Shown: piece after piece, positions 8,501-15,900 of the stretch
How the letters are laid out: every line of letters starts with the position of its first letter
Position numbering within the stretch: position 1 is the first letter of the stretch
Program-made: the position numbers and the translations under genes
Notes under the pieces: model-generated
Databases searched by the model: none
Seen by the model: only the letters and a program-made list of their open reading frames with translations
What the model was told of the DNA's origin: nothing
Assembly (NCBI GenBank): GCA_937910385.1
Contig: CALEPT010000167.1
Coordinates: 1-38,027 of the forward strand
Length of the DNA stretch: 38,027 nucleotides
From: an uncultured Ruminococcus sp.
GTDB lineage: Bacteria > Bacillota > Clostridia > Oscillospirales > Ruminococcaceae
Direction of reading: 5' to 3'

Positions 8501-8704
8501 CAACGCAGATTTGTCCGAATATCCCGAGATATTCAGGTTTCTTGTGTTGTCGCTTGTGCTGATGCGTACAAGCTGCACGGGATAATCTGTACTGACAGCA
8601 TGAGCTGTCATGAGATCCGGGAATACTGCCGTGATACAGGTAAGCATCAGCAACAGTGCGGTCAGGATCCCGAGTAACCGCTGGCTTTGTTTCTTTGTGT
8701 TCAT
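5576..8704 (-). CDS. Secreted multimodular pectinase: ricin-type domain, PL1 pectate lyase, dockerin, CE12 esterase
   Basis: 1042 residues. A signal peptide (1-36, ending AHA) precedes a ricin B/CBM13-like domain (about 40-187, with QNENW and DNQKW motifs). A PL1 pectate lyase follows (about 205-550): FWIDHIDFEG, VTISDCTF and TRAPGLMRYG, the last carrying the arginines expected at the active site. Residues 570-710 form an unassigned beta-rich module. A type I dockerin lies at 712-772 with two calcium loops (DVNNDGEFS and DLCEDDKLN). The C-terminal module (800-1042) is an SGNH esterase of the CE12 rhamnogalacturonan acetylesterase sort, with GDST (Ser809), GHND (877-880) and DNTH (Asp1010, His1013). 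It should cleave and deacetylate pectin while docked on a scaffoldin. AAGGAGG precedes the ATG. The dockerin is internal rather than terminal. Confidence 0.93.
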   Translation of the reverse strand: MNTKKQSQRLLGILTALLLMLTCITAVFPDLMTAHAVSTDYPVQLVRISTSDNTRNLNISGYSDKSALNTWTTNGSQNENWRFDYVGTNSNGAFFKIVNQGTGRLITPLDYKTTEGTSAVIYGSESDTTQHWYVVPVAQDSLGNDLYYKITNYSAPDLALTYNASANTVTLSSYTGADNQKWLINTAGLQGFAGYCTTPSGSIKASAVGGLFGKTVEVTTFDELKAACTSTDPMTIVVTKDIYGTDDKSNYEISTGYDGGQRYYCRDNYIYLQPNKTIIGSYSAHGLYNVYFRTYNENYGPAYNVIIRNFDLTHDTELNTDNIWEFAYGWNFWIDHIDFEGHDQIETSSLGSDDWDKFLNFKGTADYVTISDCTFGYHEYGVLLGYPADDEATYNTYNGQPCVTLCDNYYHDTVTRAPGLMRYGYFHSFNNYVYNFSMGYTVHTASKIYAESCYYEKGGNVICDWNQITYPGAYAEDNSVFVNVSRTKQGEGTTSNPSYSVACTWRPSSNYTYTVMSGSDVKSYTMTNAGSKSSASAMTYAAFAESGVPSAGYVTAPSVVEPVVIDALNGILIKELLVEESAAYQNWSIEEDTAAGDKVYGDRDVTYSFLPQLLTGTERIMTACDAKTVSGDQASFTAAESLTAYIALDQRVASVPSWMNGYTDTGLIAKNSSDVVYKIYSCNFRAGDTVTLGTNGQSSGCVNYTVFVRKLVGDVNNDGEFSIADLVLLQKWLLAAPDSQPANWKSADLCEDDKLNIFDMVIMRRTLINEEALLNETMPDDSENSGTNTNAYEPDGFQFSGNVYLVGDSTVCYYDENYSIPYNRYGWGMKLSDMYNNVNVQNLALSGRSSRSFLAETYYQTLVNNIGAGDYLFIQFGHNDEKTDEATYPGLGTYPGLDFSTLDSEGKNSSGQYSYEWILLNKYIKVAKDKGAVPVLVTPITRRASDGQANYQQHVPYQEAMIALGEQYNVPVIDMTTLTTQLYTSLYNYGGADETAKMHCYADTAQTTIDNTHLSNAGAAKIASMIAEQTKVLGLSLGDYAK

Positions 8705-8750
8705 TTGAATATGAGCCTCCTTTTTTTAGTGCGGACTTTCCGCCATCACT

Positions 8751-9121
8751 TTAGTTGTTAAAGAGTACACTCAGTGTATCCGCATTTTCTTCAAATACTT
8801 TAAGCACATATTTGTACCAATGCCTTGCGTCAGCAGCAGAGCTTTCAAATACATAGTCCCCCTGACCGTGATCCATTATTACGTCAAAGGCGGGGATGGC
8901 TTTGCTTGCGCCTGCCGTGCGGCAGGCTGCCGCAGAAGCGAGAGAAAAGCTCACTATGCCGTCCTTGTACATTACCCGGCTCGACAGATTTGTTCCTGTG
9001 GACTTGCCTCGCTTGACCTCTACCCGGCATTCACTTTCGCTGTCATGTTGCTGCATTAGCCATTCACGTAACGCCGCACGATCACGGACATCAAGTATGT
9101 TCTGTTCAATATCATTACAGC
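8751..9121 (-). pseudogene. Chimeric gene remnant (YdeI-like N-terminal piece fused to unknown C-terminal piece)
   Basis: The frame is open from about 9138 to 8751, but the part before Met at 9056 has no ATG, GTG or TTG. That upstream part reads ILDVRDRAALREWLMQQHD and continues ECRVEVKRGK, which resembles the start of YdeI/OmpD-associated family proteins. The remaining 75 residues, ending HWYKYVLKVFEENADTLSVL, do not continue that family and are not recognised; the ending is somewhat like a TetR ligand domain. The frame overlaps the end of the alcohol dehydrogenase gene and lies 46 nt before the pectinase gene. The likeliest reading is a deletion fusion of two lost genes. A small real protein starting at 9056 cannot be excluded. 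Confidence 0.45.
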
Positions 9122-10278
9122 GAAGCTCTGAAAATATCCGCTATATCCTTCTCAAGCAGCGGAGCCCATGCGTTTTCGAGCCCCTCGTTCTCAGCGACAT
9201 GATGTGCCATTTCATCAATGCGGCTCTCGTCTATACCAACATCTCTTAAATGCATCGGGATACCGATAGACTCAAAGAAATCATAAGTTGCCTGAATAGC
9301 CTTCTCAGCAATATCAAATTTATCGAGGCTGCTGTCGATTCCGAAAACATTGACACCGTACTTCACGAAACGACCGACCGTCTTATCGCTCAGGATATGC
9401 TTCATCCAGCGAGGCGTGATGATTGCAAGACCTTCTCCGTGGGTGATGTCATAATAAGCGGAGAGGGCGTGCTCCATGCCGTGGCAGGGCCAGCCTGACG
9501 GGCTGCTGCCGAGCGCATAAATGCGATTACAGCCGTAGGTGCAGGTGAGCATCATCTCTGCTCTTGCAGTATAATCCTCGGGATCATCAAGGCACTTTCT
9601 TCCGTTCACCATAAGGCTTTTCAGTCCAGCCTCCATAAATCCGTCGTTCAGGATAGTTGAATCCTCGCAGAAGTACTGCTCCATGATGTGGTTCATGGCA
9701 TCTGCACAGCCTGCTGCGGTCTGCTTCTTCGATACGGTAAAAGTGTAGGTCGGATCGAGGAAAGACACTGCAGGAAAGTTATGCGGATCAACATAGCCTA
9801 TTTTATCATTGGTCTCAGTCCTGGAAATTACTCCGCCCGAATCGTACTCGCTTCCCGTTGCCGCAAGGGTGATGATATCAACTATCGGGATAGACTCCTT
9901 CGCAAACGCCTTATAGGAGATAAGATCCCACGGATCGCCGTCATACTTGGCACCTGTTGCAATTGCCTTGGAGCAGTCGAGCACACTTCCGCCGCCAACA
10001 GCAAGGATAACATCAACATCATGCTCCTTACAGAGTCTCACGCCGTCAAGAACGCTCGGATCGTACTTTGGATTCGGTTGAATGCCTGAAAGCTCGATTA
10101 TCTCGAAGTCAGAGAGAAGCTCCTTCACTTTATCATAAAGCCCGATTTTCTTGATACTGCCGCCGCCATAGGTGAGCAGTATTTTTTTGCCGAATTGCGC
10201 CATTACCTCTGGCAGCTCCTTGATAACGCCCTTGCCGAAAATAAGCCGTGTGGGTGTCATGTAATCAAAATTTTGCAT
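9115..10278 (-). CDS. Iron-containing (group III) alcohol dehydrogenase, butanol dehydrogenase type
   Basis: 387 residues, the normal length for NAD(P)H-dependent butanol dehydrogenases of the BdhA/YqhD group. The Rossmann-like half has GGGSVLDCSKAIA (dinucleotide binding). The metal half has CADAMNHIMEQY (Asp and His ligands) and GMEHALSAYYDITHGEGLAI (two further His ligands). It should reduce aldehydes to alcohols in fermentation, with Fe2+ or Zn2+ in the active site. The start is fixed by GAGGAGGTAAATCATT directly before ATG at 10278. Its stop overlaps the chimeric remnant downstream, so the original operon neighbour has been lost. No promoter was identified in the 40 nt upstream. Aldehyde specificity cannot be read from the sequence. 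Confidence 0.93.
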   Translation of the reverse strand: MQNFDYMTPTRLIFGKGVIKELPEVMAQFGKKILLTYGGGSIKKIGLYDKVKELLSDFEIIELSGIQPNPKYDPSVLDGVRLCKEHDVDVILAVGGGSVLDCSKAIATGAKYDGDPWDLISYKAFAKESIPIVDIITLAATGSEYDSGGVISRTETNDKIGYVDPHNFPAVSFLDPTYTFTVSKKQTAAGCADAMNHIMEQYFCEDSTILNDGFMEAGLKSLMVNGRKCLDDPEDYTARAEMMLTCTYGCNRIYALGSSPSGWPCHGMEHALSAYYDITHGEGLAIITPRWMKHILSDKTVGRFVKYGVNVFGIDSSLDKFDIAEKAIQATYDFFESIGIPMHLRDVGIDESRIDEMAHHVAENEGLENAWAPLLEKDIADIFRASL

Positions 10279-10761
10279 AATGATTTACCTCCTCGGTATT
10301 TAGTTATTTATTTGCATATCTGCAAAGTCTTTTAAATCATTACAATAATTGATAGATCCATTTCATAAGAGTTGGATAATCTCTTGCACCATTCAGGACA
10401 TGGTATACAAGGCCCATTCGTTCATCGTCAAATGCCTTATAAAATATCCGGTATCTATAGTTTCAGGTGTAACTTGGTGATTCTGCCAATTTGATTACAA
10501 TTATAACCGGCAGTACAAATATCTTGCTTTCATTCATCTTTATAGCCGAACACAATATCGTTAACCTCATTTGCATACCCGATTATTCTGACGTAATTTA
10601 TCCTCCTGTTACAAATTATACCAGACTCAAAAAAGAAAGTCAATCATCTGAAAAAGAAAAGCCTTATCCCCTTACTGCAATATGCAATGCCTGCTGTTTC
10701 ATGCCTTTCGAGCTCACACATCAGTTCTCTGTGTTTGCAAAGTGGTTTCATCATAGGAAAT
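10279..10761. other. Intergenic stretch with gene debris behind an intact promoter
   Basis: No intact gene. On the minus strand a consensus promoter (10615-10643) and an AGGAGG (10602-10607) are followed by a short frame reading VRIIGYANEVNDIVFGYKDE with no ATG. After several stops comes a second frame (10462 down to 10340) reading RIFYKAFDDERMGLV then a KWIYQLL tail. Together they look like the two ends of a small gene, or two genes, broken by point changes. Not recognised. Confidence 0.45.
10615..10643 (-). promoter_or_regulatory. Orphan sigma-A promoter
   Basis: On the minus strand TTGACT (10643-10638), 17-nt spacer, TATAAT (10620-10615), then AGGAGG 8 nt downstream. The frame behind it is broken. 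Confidence 0.7.
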
Positions 10762-10803
10762 AAAAAATTTTCCGCACAGCATATCTTCATGATCGCTGTG
10801 CGG
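10762..10803 (-). terminator. Terminator of radA
   Basis: A perfect 10-bp stem TCCGCACAGC / GCTGTGCGGA (10771-10780, 10794-10803) followed on the minus strand by AAATTTTTTA, 8 nt past the radA stop. Confidence 0.85.
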
Positions 10804-10810
10804 ACATTCT

Positions 10811-12184
10811 TTATTTAATTACTGCAAATGCCTGTTTAAGCGTTGAGGCGGGAATGATCTCTATTGAATACTCTGTTCTATCGACTGCGGACATCGACTG
10901 CTTAGGCACTATGCACGTCTTGAAACCCATGCGCTCTGCTTCGCGGATACGCTGTGAGATATGTGAAACCGAGCGTATCTCACCTCCCAGACCTATCTCG
11001 CCAAATGCTATCAGCTCTTCGTCAATTTGCCTGTCCATGATACCGGAATAAAGAGCCATAGCTACCGGAAGGTCGCCGGCAGGCTCATCAAGACGGAAGC
11101 CTCCTACTATATTGAGGTAGACGTCCAGCGAGTTCATATAAATGCCAAGTCTTTTTTCAAGGACGGCGATAATGATATTCAGTCTGTTGAAGTCAAACCC
11201 TGTGACCATTCTTCTCGGAGCAGCATAGCTTGTCTTGGCGGCAAGAGCCTGAACCTCTGCGAGTATGGGCCGGCTTCCCTCCATAACGCAGGCGACGCAC
11301 GTTCCCGAGACGTTATGCGGTCTGCCGGAAAGCAGCATTTGAGAGGGGTTTTCGACCTCTCTGAGGCCCTTGTCTATCATCTCGAAAACGCCTATCTCAT
11401 TTGTCGAGCCAAATCTGTTTTTAACAGCTCTGAGAAGTCGATAGCTCTGGTGACGCTCGCCCTCGAAGTACAGAACGGCGTCCACGATATGCTCCATTAC
11501 CTTAGGGCCGGCGATAGCTCCGTCCTTGTTGACATGACCGACTATGATTATGGGGATCTCGCGATCCTTCGCAGTATGCATAAAGAGATTAGTACATTCA
11601 CGAACCTGGGTAAGGCTTCCGGGACTTGAGGTTATTCTTCCTATGCTCATTGTTTGAATTGAATCGATTATGGCTATATCAGGGCTGCAAGATGAAATGG
11701 TGGCGGCGATCGCTTCAGCGTCGGTAGCCGTAAGGATATATAAATTTTCCGTATCAACTCCGAGCCTTTGCGCCCGAAGCTTTATCTGTCTTGCAGATTC
11801 CTCTCCGGAAACGTAGAGAATAGAGTGTTCTCTGCCGAGGAATTGGCATATTTGAAGTAGGATAGTACTCTTTCCTATACCGGGTTCTCCGCCGAGCAGA
11901 ACGAGCGATCCCTTTACAAGACCTCCACCGAGGACTCTGTTGAGCTCTCCCACGCCGGTATCGTAGCGAATATCGCTGTCTGCGCCGATATCTTCAAGCT
12001 CAAGTATGCTGTCGGAAAGATCTGCATTGGTTGTTCTTGCAGAGGAGCCGCCTGATATGGGAGTGCTGTCAGCAAGCTCTTCTTCGAAGCTGTTCCATGC
12101 TCCGCATGAGGGACATTTTCCGTTCCATTTGGTGCTTTCATAGCCGCACTGATTGCACGTATATATATATTTTGATCTTGCCAT
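10811..12184 (-). CDS. radA: DNA repair protein RadA (branch-migration ATPase)
   Basis: 457 residues. The N-terminal C4 zinc finger uses Cys10, Cys13, Cys24 and Cys27 (CNQCG, CPSCGAW). The RecA-like core has Walker A GEPGIGKST (99-107) and the RadA-specific KNRFG motif, and the C-terminal part is the Lon-protease-like domain with the EIGLGGEIR signature. It acts in recombination by driving branch migration of RecA-made intermediates. The start at 12184 (MARSKYIYTC) matches the family; an upstream ATG at 12196 overlaps the stop of the lipoprotein gene (TGATG), so translation of the two may be coupled. A strong terminator follows. No lesion is seen. Confidence 0.96.
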   Translation of the reverse strand: MARSKYIYTCNQCGYESTKWNGKCPSCGAWNSFEEELADSTPISGGSSARTTNADLSDSILELEDIGADSDIRYDTGVGELNRVLGGGLVKGSLVLLGGEPGIGKSTILLQICQFLGREHSILYVSGEESARQIKLRAQRLGVDTENLYILTATDAEAIAATISSCSPDIAIIDSIQTMSIGRITSSPGSLTQVRECTNLFMHTAKDREIPIIIVGHVNKDGAIAGPKVMEHIVDAVLYFEGERHQSYRLLRAVKNRFGSTNEIGVFEMIDKGLREVENPSQMLLSGRPHNVSGTCVACVMEGSRPILAEVQALAAKTSYAAPRRMVTGFDFNRLNIIIAVLEKRLGIYMNSLDVYLNIVGGFRLDEPAGDLPVAMALYSGIMDRQIDEELIAFGEIGLGGEIRSVSHISQRIREAERMGFKTCIVPKQSMSAVDRTEYSIEIIPASTLKQAFAVIK

Positions 12185-12195
12185 TTTATGCCTCA

Positions 12196-13254
12196 TCAAA
12201 GGAATGCCGAGTTGATGCTCTCAGCGCTGAGGATATACTTTCTGCCGCAGCTCATGATGCTCTCTGAAGCATTAAAGCCTCCAAGGTCTGTGGATATGAG
12301 ACTCTGATATTTTGATGAACCTGTGCTGTCGGAAGAGAAAAATATTTTCTGAGTTATATCAAAGCTTATCTCTCCGAAGGCACCGAAGGTATCATTGAGC
12401 TCGGTGAGTTCTTCGTCCTGTATCACGAATATTCGGCATATGTCCTCGGAGAACACACCTGTTGAAAATATAAGCTCCGGGAAGTCATTGCCGTCGAGGT
12501 CGCAAAGCTCAAATCCGAGAGAGTAATCCTCAAGACCGGAATATGTTTCTGAAAGTTCTGAAAGCTTGCTGCGATACAACTCCTTTTGGGCATCTGTAAG
12601 GACTGCTCCCCAGCTTTCGGAATAGTGTATAGCATAGTTGATAGAATCTGTGCCGAAGGTATATTTTCTGCCAAGCTCAAGACAGTCCTGGGAGGTGTAT
12701 TCTGAAAGTGAAGTCTCATAGTCAGGTAAAGTTACAGTTTCGCCGTTTACTTCATAGGTTATGGCAGCTCCGCTTGCAGCCGAGCCGGCATTGTTGTAGT
12801 ATGTCATTGCGGATTCAAGCAGATCGCCGCTTACGTTATAATATTCGCCGATAACAAAGCCATCGCCCTCATATTCATATCCGATCATATCAGAAGCGGG
12901 AATATATGTGAAAGTTCCGCAAGAGCCTATATCAGTGAACTTCTGAACAGCTCCGTCTGAATATGTATATACCTCACACATAGTTGATGACTGGGTATCA
13001 GGCGAGATGATGAGCTCCGGCGAACTGTCACCGTTTATGTCTCTGATATCAAACCGCGAATCGGCAGACGGTGAAAACGAGGTGAGCTTGCTCTCGTATG
13101 CTTCCTGCCAGTCAAATACTATGCTTTCGGGGGTGAGAACTTTTTCAGCAGCCTCGGTAATTTCCGAGACCTGTCCTGTTTTTTGGGACGAACAGCCCGA
13201 AGCGAATGCGCATAAGAGTGCAGCGACAGATACTGCATATATATTTTTTTTCAA
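12196..13254 (-). CDS. Hypothetical lipoprotein with duplicated calcium-loop-like motif
   Basis: 352 residues beginning at TTG, chosen because AGGAGG lies 9 nt upstream and the signal peptide MKKNIYAV with lipobox FASGC starts there. The mature protein has two related halves, each with an acidic loop: DIRDINGDSSPELIIS near residue 73 and ELCDLDGNDFPELIFS near 258. These resemble the D.DGDG..ELI strands of FG-GAP/integrin-like repeats and may bind calcium. It is exported and lipid-anchored; the role is unknown. A good promoter lies at 13314-13342, and the gene overlaps the reading frame leading into radA, so both are likely on one mRNA, although a functional link between a surface lipoprotein and a repair enzyme is doubtful. 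Confidence 0.85.
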   Translation of the reverse strand: MKKNIYAVSVAALLCAFASGCSSQKTGQVSEITEAAEKVLTPESIVFDWQEAYESKLTSFSPSADSRFDIRDINGDSSPELIISPDTQSSTMCEVYTYSDGAVQKFTDIGSCGTFTYIPASDMIGYEYEGDGFVIGEYYNVSGDLLESAMTYYNNAGSAASGAAITYEVNGETVTLPDYETSLSEYTSQDCLELGRKYTFGTDSINYAIHYSESWGAVLTDAQKELYRSKLSELSETYSGLEDYSLGFELCDLDGNDFPELIFSTGVFSEDICRIFVIQDEELTELNDTFGAFGEISFDITQKIFFSSDSTGSSKYQSLISTDLGGFNASESIMSCGRKYILSAESINSAFL

Positions 13255-13313
13255 TTTATGAAGCCTCCTGTACTATTGCTGTAAAAATGTAAAAGCAATA
13301 TCTTTATATTTTA

Positions 13314-13342
13314 ATTCTATCACTTTTAAACGATAGTGTCAA
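13314..13342 (-). promoter_or_regulatory. Sigma-A promoter of the lipoprotein-radA unit
   Basis: On the minus strand TTGACA (13342-13337), 17-nt spacer, TAGAAT (13319-13314). Confidence 0.8.
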
Positions 13343-13369
13343 TTAAGATATTATTACAGTTTTGGGTCT

Positions 13370-14305
13370 TTATCTTGAAAATATATACGCAGTGTATCCC
13401 GCATATATCAAAAGCATTGCGGCACCATTCCACCGTACAAGTCTTTTCCTTGGCAGGCAAAGTACAAGTACTGTCATACTCATGGCGATGAGGACTGCAC
13501 TGTCGATGAAGTTTTCCTGAGTAAAAGAGACAGGTGATATAGTTGAAGCTATTCCGAGAACAAAGAGTATGTTGAAGATGTTGGAACCTATTACGTTGCC
13601 CAGAGCCATATCAAGCTCGTTCTTTTTTGCGGCAACAACCGATGTTACCAGCTCCGGCAGGCTTGTTCCGAGCGCTACGATAGTCATGCCGATCAGATTT
13701 TCAGACATTCCAAATGTCCGCGCAATATCAGATGCTCCCTGAACGACCATTTCTCCGCCTGCTGCTATCGCCGCTATGCCTGCGACCATGAAGAGCATGC
13801 ATTTCCACACCGGCATTATCTTATATTCATCGTCGCTCAGGGAAGCATTATCTCTTGACTTTTTGGCGGAATATATCATTATCAGCAAGAAGATAATAAA
13901 TATTATGAGCAGGATAATTCCGTCTGCTCTTCCGACGAGTCCGTCCATACCGCCGACCGTCATGAGAAGTCCCGCCATAACAATAGAGAAAGGAAAGTCT
14001 CTTTTAAGAGTAGATCCTTCAACGTCAAGCGGACACAGCAAAGCACAAAGTCCGCAGACTACCATAAGGTTGAAGATATTAGAGCCAATGACGTTGCTTA
14101 TGGCAAGGTCATTTTTGGCAGCAAGGGAAGCTGTAACGCTGACAGAGGTCTCAGGCAGACTCGTCCCCATTGCTACGATAGTCATTCCGATGATAATTGG
14201 CGGGACTCTCAGCCGCTTTGCGACCGACGAGCTGCCGTCCACGAAGAAATCCGCACCTTTTATGAGCAGAATGAATCCGACGATAAGAAAGATATATTTG
14301 AGCAT
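13370..14305 (-). CDS. Calcium/sodium antiporter (CaCA family, YrbG-like)
   Basis: 311 residues, all membrane segments, about ten helices. The two inverted alpha repeats are clear: GMTIVAMGTSLPETSVS with SNVIGSNIFN in the first half, and GMTIVALGTSLPELVTS with GNVIGSNIFN in the second. These Glu and Asn-bearing segments form the ion-binding site of the CaCA superfamily. A hydrophilic loop of about 20 residues (KKSRDNASLSDDEYK) separates the halves. It probably exports Ca2+ in exchange for Na+ or H+. The start at 14305 is preferred to one 27 codons upstream because AGGAGG lies 9 nt before it and the upstream extension is not a family feature. It is transcribed alone from the promoter at 14358-14386. 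Confidence 0.94.
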   Translation of the reverse strand: MLKYIFLIVGFILLIKGADFFVDGSSSVAKRLRVPPIIIGMTIVAMGTSLPETSVSVTASLAAKNDLAISNVIGSNIFNLMVVCGLCALLCPLDVEGSTLKRDFPFSIVMAGLLMTVGGMDGLVGRADGIILLIIFIIFLLIMIYSAKKSRDNASLSDDEYKIMPVWKCMLFMVAGIAAIAAGGEMVVQGASDIARTFGMSENLIGMTIVALGTSLPELVTSVVAAKKNELDMALGNVIGSNIFNILFVLGIASTISPVSFTQENFIDSAVLIAMSMTVLVLCLPRKRLVRWNGAAMLLIYAGYTAYIFSR

Positions 14306-14357
14306 AAGGCCTGTCCTCCTGTAGCTTTGTAGTGAATAATGTAAATAAACAAAAAAT

Positions 14358-14386
14358 ATTATATCATATTCAAATAAAAAAAGCAA
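14358..14386 (-). promoter_or_regulatory. Sigma-A promoter of the antiporter gene
   Basis: On the minus strand TTGCTT (14386-14381), 17-nt spacer, TATAAT (14363-14358). Confidence 0.65.
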
Positions 14387-14513
14387 TACTATGATGTTAG
14401 ATTTAGGTATGAAGCCAAATAATATCTGATCATTGTATCTTTATCTCGGAAGTCAGGCGGACACACGGTCCGTTCCTGCAATGCGGACTTCACGCTAATT
14501 GTACATAATGATC

Positions 14514-14543
14514 AAAAAGGGGCTCTCGCCTCGGAGAGCCCCT
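14514..14543 (-). terminator. Terminator of the cotJABC operon
   Basis: A perfect 10-bp stem AGGGGCTCTC / GAGAGCCCCT (14518-14527, 14534-14543), with TTTTT on the minus strand side, 9 nt past the cotJC stop. Confidence 0.88.
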
Positions 14544-14551
14544 ATAAAAGT

Positions 14552-15163
14552 TCATTTTCTGCCGCAGTTCCTGTCAAATGATGGGTTGCAGGCATAGAAG
14601 TTCTTTGCGTTCAGATTATCCTGCGTTATTCGCAGGGCTTCGCCAAATCTCTGGAAATGCACTATTTCGCGCTGGCGCAGGAAGCGGATCGGGTCGCGGA
14701 CATCAGGGTCGTCAGCGAGGCGTAGAATGTTGTCATAGGTGGTACGCGCCTTTTGCTCGGCAGCCATATTCTCGTGCAGGTCGGTGATAATGTCTCCCTT
14801 GGACTGGAAGTAAGTTGCGGTGAACGGAGCCCCAGAAGCTGCAATGGGATAGATACCTGTTGTATGGTCAACAAAGTACGTGTCAAATCCGCTTTCTTTT
14901 ATCTCCTCTATGCTCAGATCTTTGGTAAGCTGATAAAGGATAGCTGAGATCATTTCAACGTGTGCGAGCTCCTCAGTCCCTATATCGGTCAGCAAGCCCT
15001 TGACCTCGGCGTAAGGCATAGCGTAACGTTGATTCAGGTATCTCAGCGAAGCTGCAAGCTCTCCGTCCGGACCGCCAAGCTGCGAGATAATTACTTTTGC
15101 AAGCTTTGCGTTGGGAGTTTTGATGTTCACAGGATATTGGAGCTTTTTTTCATATTGCCACAT
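14552..15163 (-). CDS. cotJC: Spore coat protein CotJC (manganese-catalase fold)
   Basis: 203 residues of the CotJC/manganese catalase family. The ferritin-like bundle carries the metal-ligand segments GPDGELAASLRY, GTEELAHVEMI, ENMAAEQKART and REIVHFQRF, so the Glu and His ligands of the dimanganese centre are present. In spore formers CotJC is a mother-cell (sigma-E) coat protein and may destroy peroxide. It is the last gene of cotJA-cotJB-cotJC, 3 nt after cotJB, and is followed by a strong terminator. CotJC-like proteins also occur in bacteria not known to make spores, but the full cotJABC order plus a SASP gene elsewhere in the window favours a spore-related role. Confidence 0.95.
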   Translation of the reverse strand: MWQYEKKLQYPVNIKTPNAKLAKVIISQLGGPDGELAASLRYLNQRYAMPYAEVKGLLTDIGTEELAHVEMISAILYQLTKDLSIEEIKESGFDTYFVDHTTGIYPIAASGAPFTATYFQSKGDIITDLHENMAAEQKARTTYDNILRLADDPDVRDPIRFLRQREIVHFQRFGEALRITQDNLNAKNFYACNPSFDRNCGRK

Positions 15164-15166
15164 AGT

Positions 15167-15415
15167 TTACCTCCTTTCCCACGGCCATGGGTCGTCGATC
15201 CATGACCAGTGTTCCTTACCGCTGCTCTGCTCGGGAGTCAGCGGTCCGAATTTACGATTATACTCGTCTATACAGTTTTGTCTGAGTGTATTGTAGTTAT
15301 TGAACATCGCAAGGGCACGACGGCAGTTTGGATGAGTATCGAGATACAGATTCAGCTCTTTGAGCGAGAAATCGTACTTTTTGATCTTGTTTAACAATTT
15401 TTTCTGTTCATCCAT
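15167..15415 (-). CDS. cotJB: Spore coat protein CotJB
   Basis: 82 residues, the normal size. Family hallmarks are DFSLKELNLYLDTHP, CRRALAMFNNY and the Pro/Trp-rich ending SWIDDPWPWE. It is a small soluble protein needed with CotJA and CotJC for assembly of this coat layer. It overlaps the end of cotJA by 8 nt and is followed after 3 nt by cotJC, so the three are translationally linked. The Shine-Dalgarno GGAGG lies inside the 3' end of cotJA. Confidence 0.94.
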   Translation of the reverse strand: MDEQKKLLNKIKKYDFSLKELNLYLDTHPNCRRALAMFNNYNTLRQNCIDEYNRKFGPLTPEQSSGKEHWSWIDDPWPWERR

Positions 15416-15665
15416 TTAATGTTCCTCCTCTTTCAAAGGGAAAATTGAGTTCGGGAAAAAGTGTTCCCTCGCAGAAAGCCTTGTCGGGCTCATAGACCTC
15501 GCCCCATTGCTGGAAAGGAACATATGCCATTCCGAGCGGAGTATCAGCCGGGAAGCGCGATCGCTCCTGTGAATCTGCGGAAGAAGCGGAAAATTTAGAC
15601 GGCAGAGTGTTTTCGCGTTCACGCAGAACAAGCCCGCTTATATCATCAAACATATTGAGATTCAT
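15408..15665 (-). CDS. cotJA: Spore coat associated protein CotJA
   Basis: 85 residues. The C-terminal half carries the CotJA signature: PLGMAYVPFQQWGEVYEP, then AFCEGTLFPELNFPF. The start at 15665 (MNLNMFDDISG) is preferred because AAAGGAGGACTTTT directly precedes it; the longer frame from 15725 has no ribosome-binding site and would cover a hairpin. It is first in the cotJABC operon. In Bacillus the operon is sigma-E dependent; here a TATAAT lies at 15729-15724 on the minus strand but without a good -35. Confidence 0.92.
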   Translation of the reverse strand: MNLNMFDDISGLVLRERENTLPSKFSASSADSQERSRFPADTPLGMAYVPFQQWGEVYEPDKAFCEGTLFPELNFPFERGGTLNG

Positions 15666-15687
15666 AAAAGTCCTCCTTTCGTATAAG

Positions 15688-15715
15688 GCGGAGAACATAG
15701 TGCAGAGTTCTCCGC
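15688..15715 (-). promoter_or_regulatory. 9-bp inverted repeat in the cotJ leader
   Basis: GCGGAGAAC (15688-15696) and GTTCTCCGC (15707-15715) with a 10-nt loop lie between a TATAAT (15724-15729) and the cotJA ribosome-binding site. It could be an operator or a 5' stabilising hairpin. Confidence 0.5.
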
Positions 15716-15787
15716 ATATAATCATTATATTTAAAGCATAGTATTTTGGTTACAGCTTCTTATGTGCAGTAGATGCGGCGATATGGC

Positions 15788-15804
15788 ATAGCCTATTGGT
15801 GCAC
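15788..15804. repeat. Dispersed 17-bp repeat, copy 2
   Basis: ATAGCCTATTGGTGCAC, one base different from 2307-2323. Confidence 0.45.
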
Positions 15805-15850
15805 TCAAAAGCCGTCCCACACAAGCCATAATTAGAATAGAATATGACAA

Positions 15851-15888
15851 AAAGAAAAAGGCTGCGTAACTGCGATGTTACGCAACCT
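15851..15888 (-). terminator. Terminator for the gene at 16110-16865
   Basis: A 12-bp stem with one mismatch (15859-15870 with 15877-15888), loop TGCGAT, followed on the minus strand by CTTTTTCTTT. It lies about 220 nt past the stop, beyond the palindrome cluster. Confidence 0.7.
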
Positions 15889-15900
15889 TATCTTCAAATT

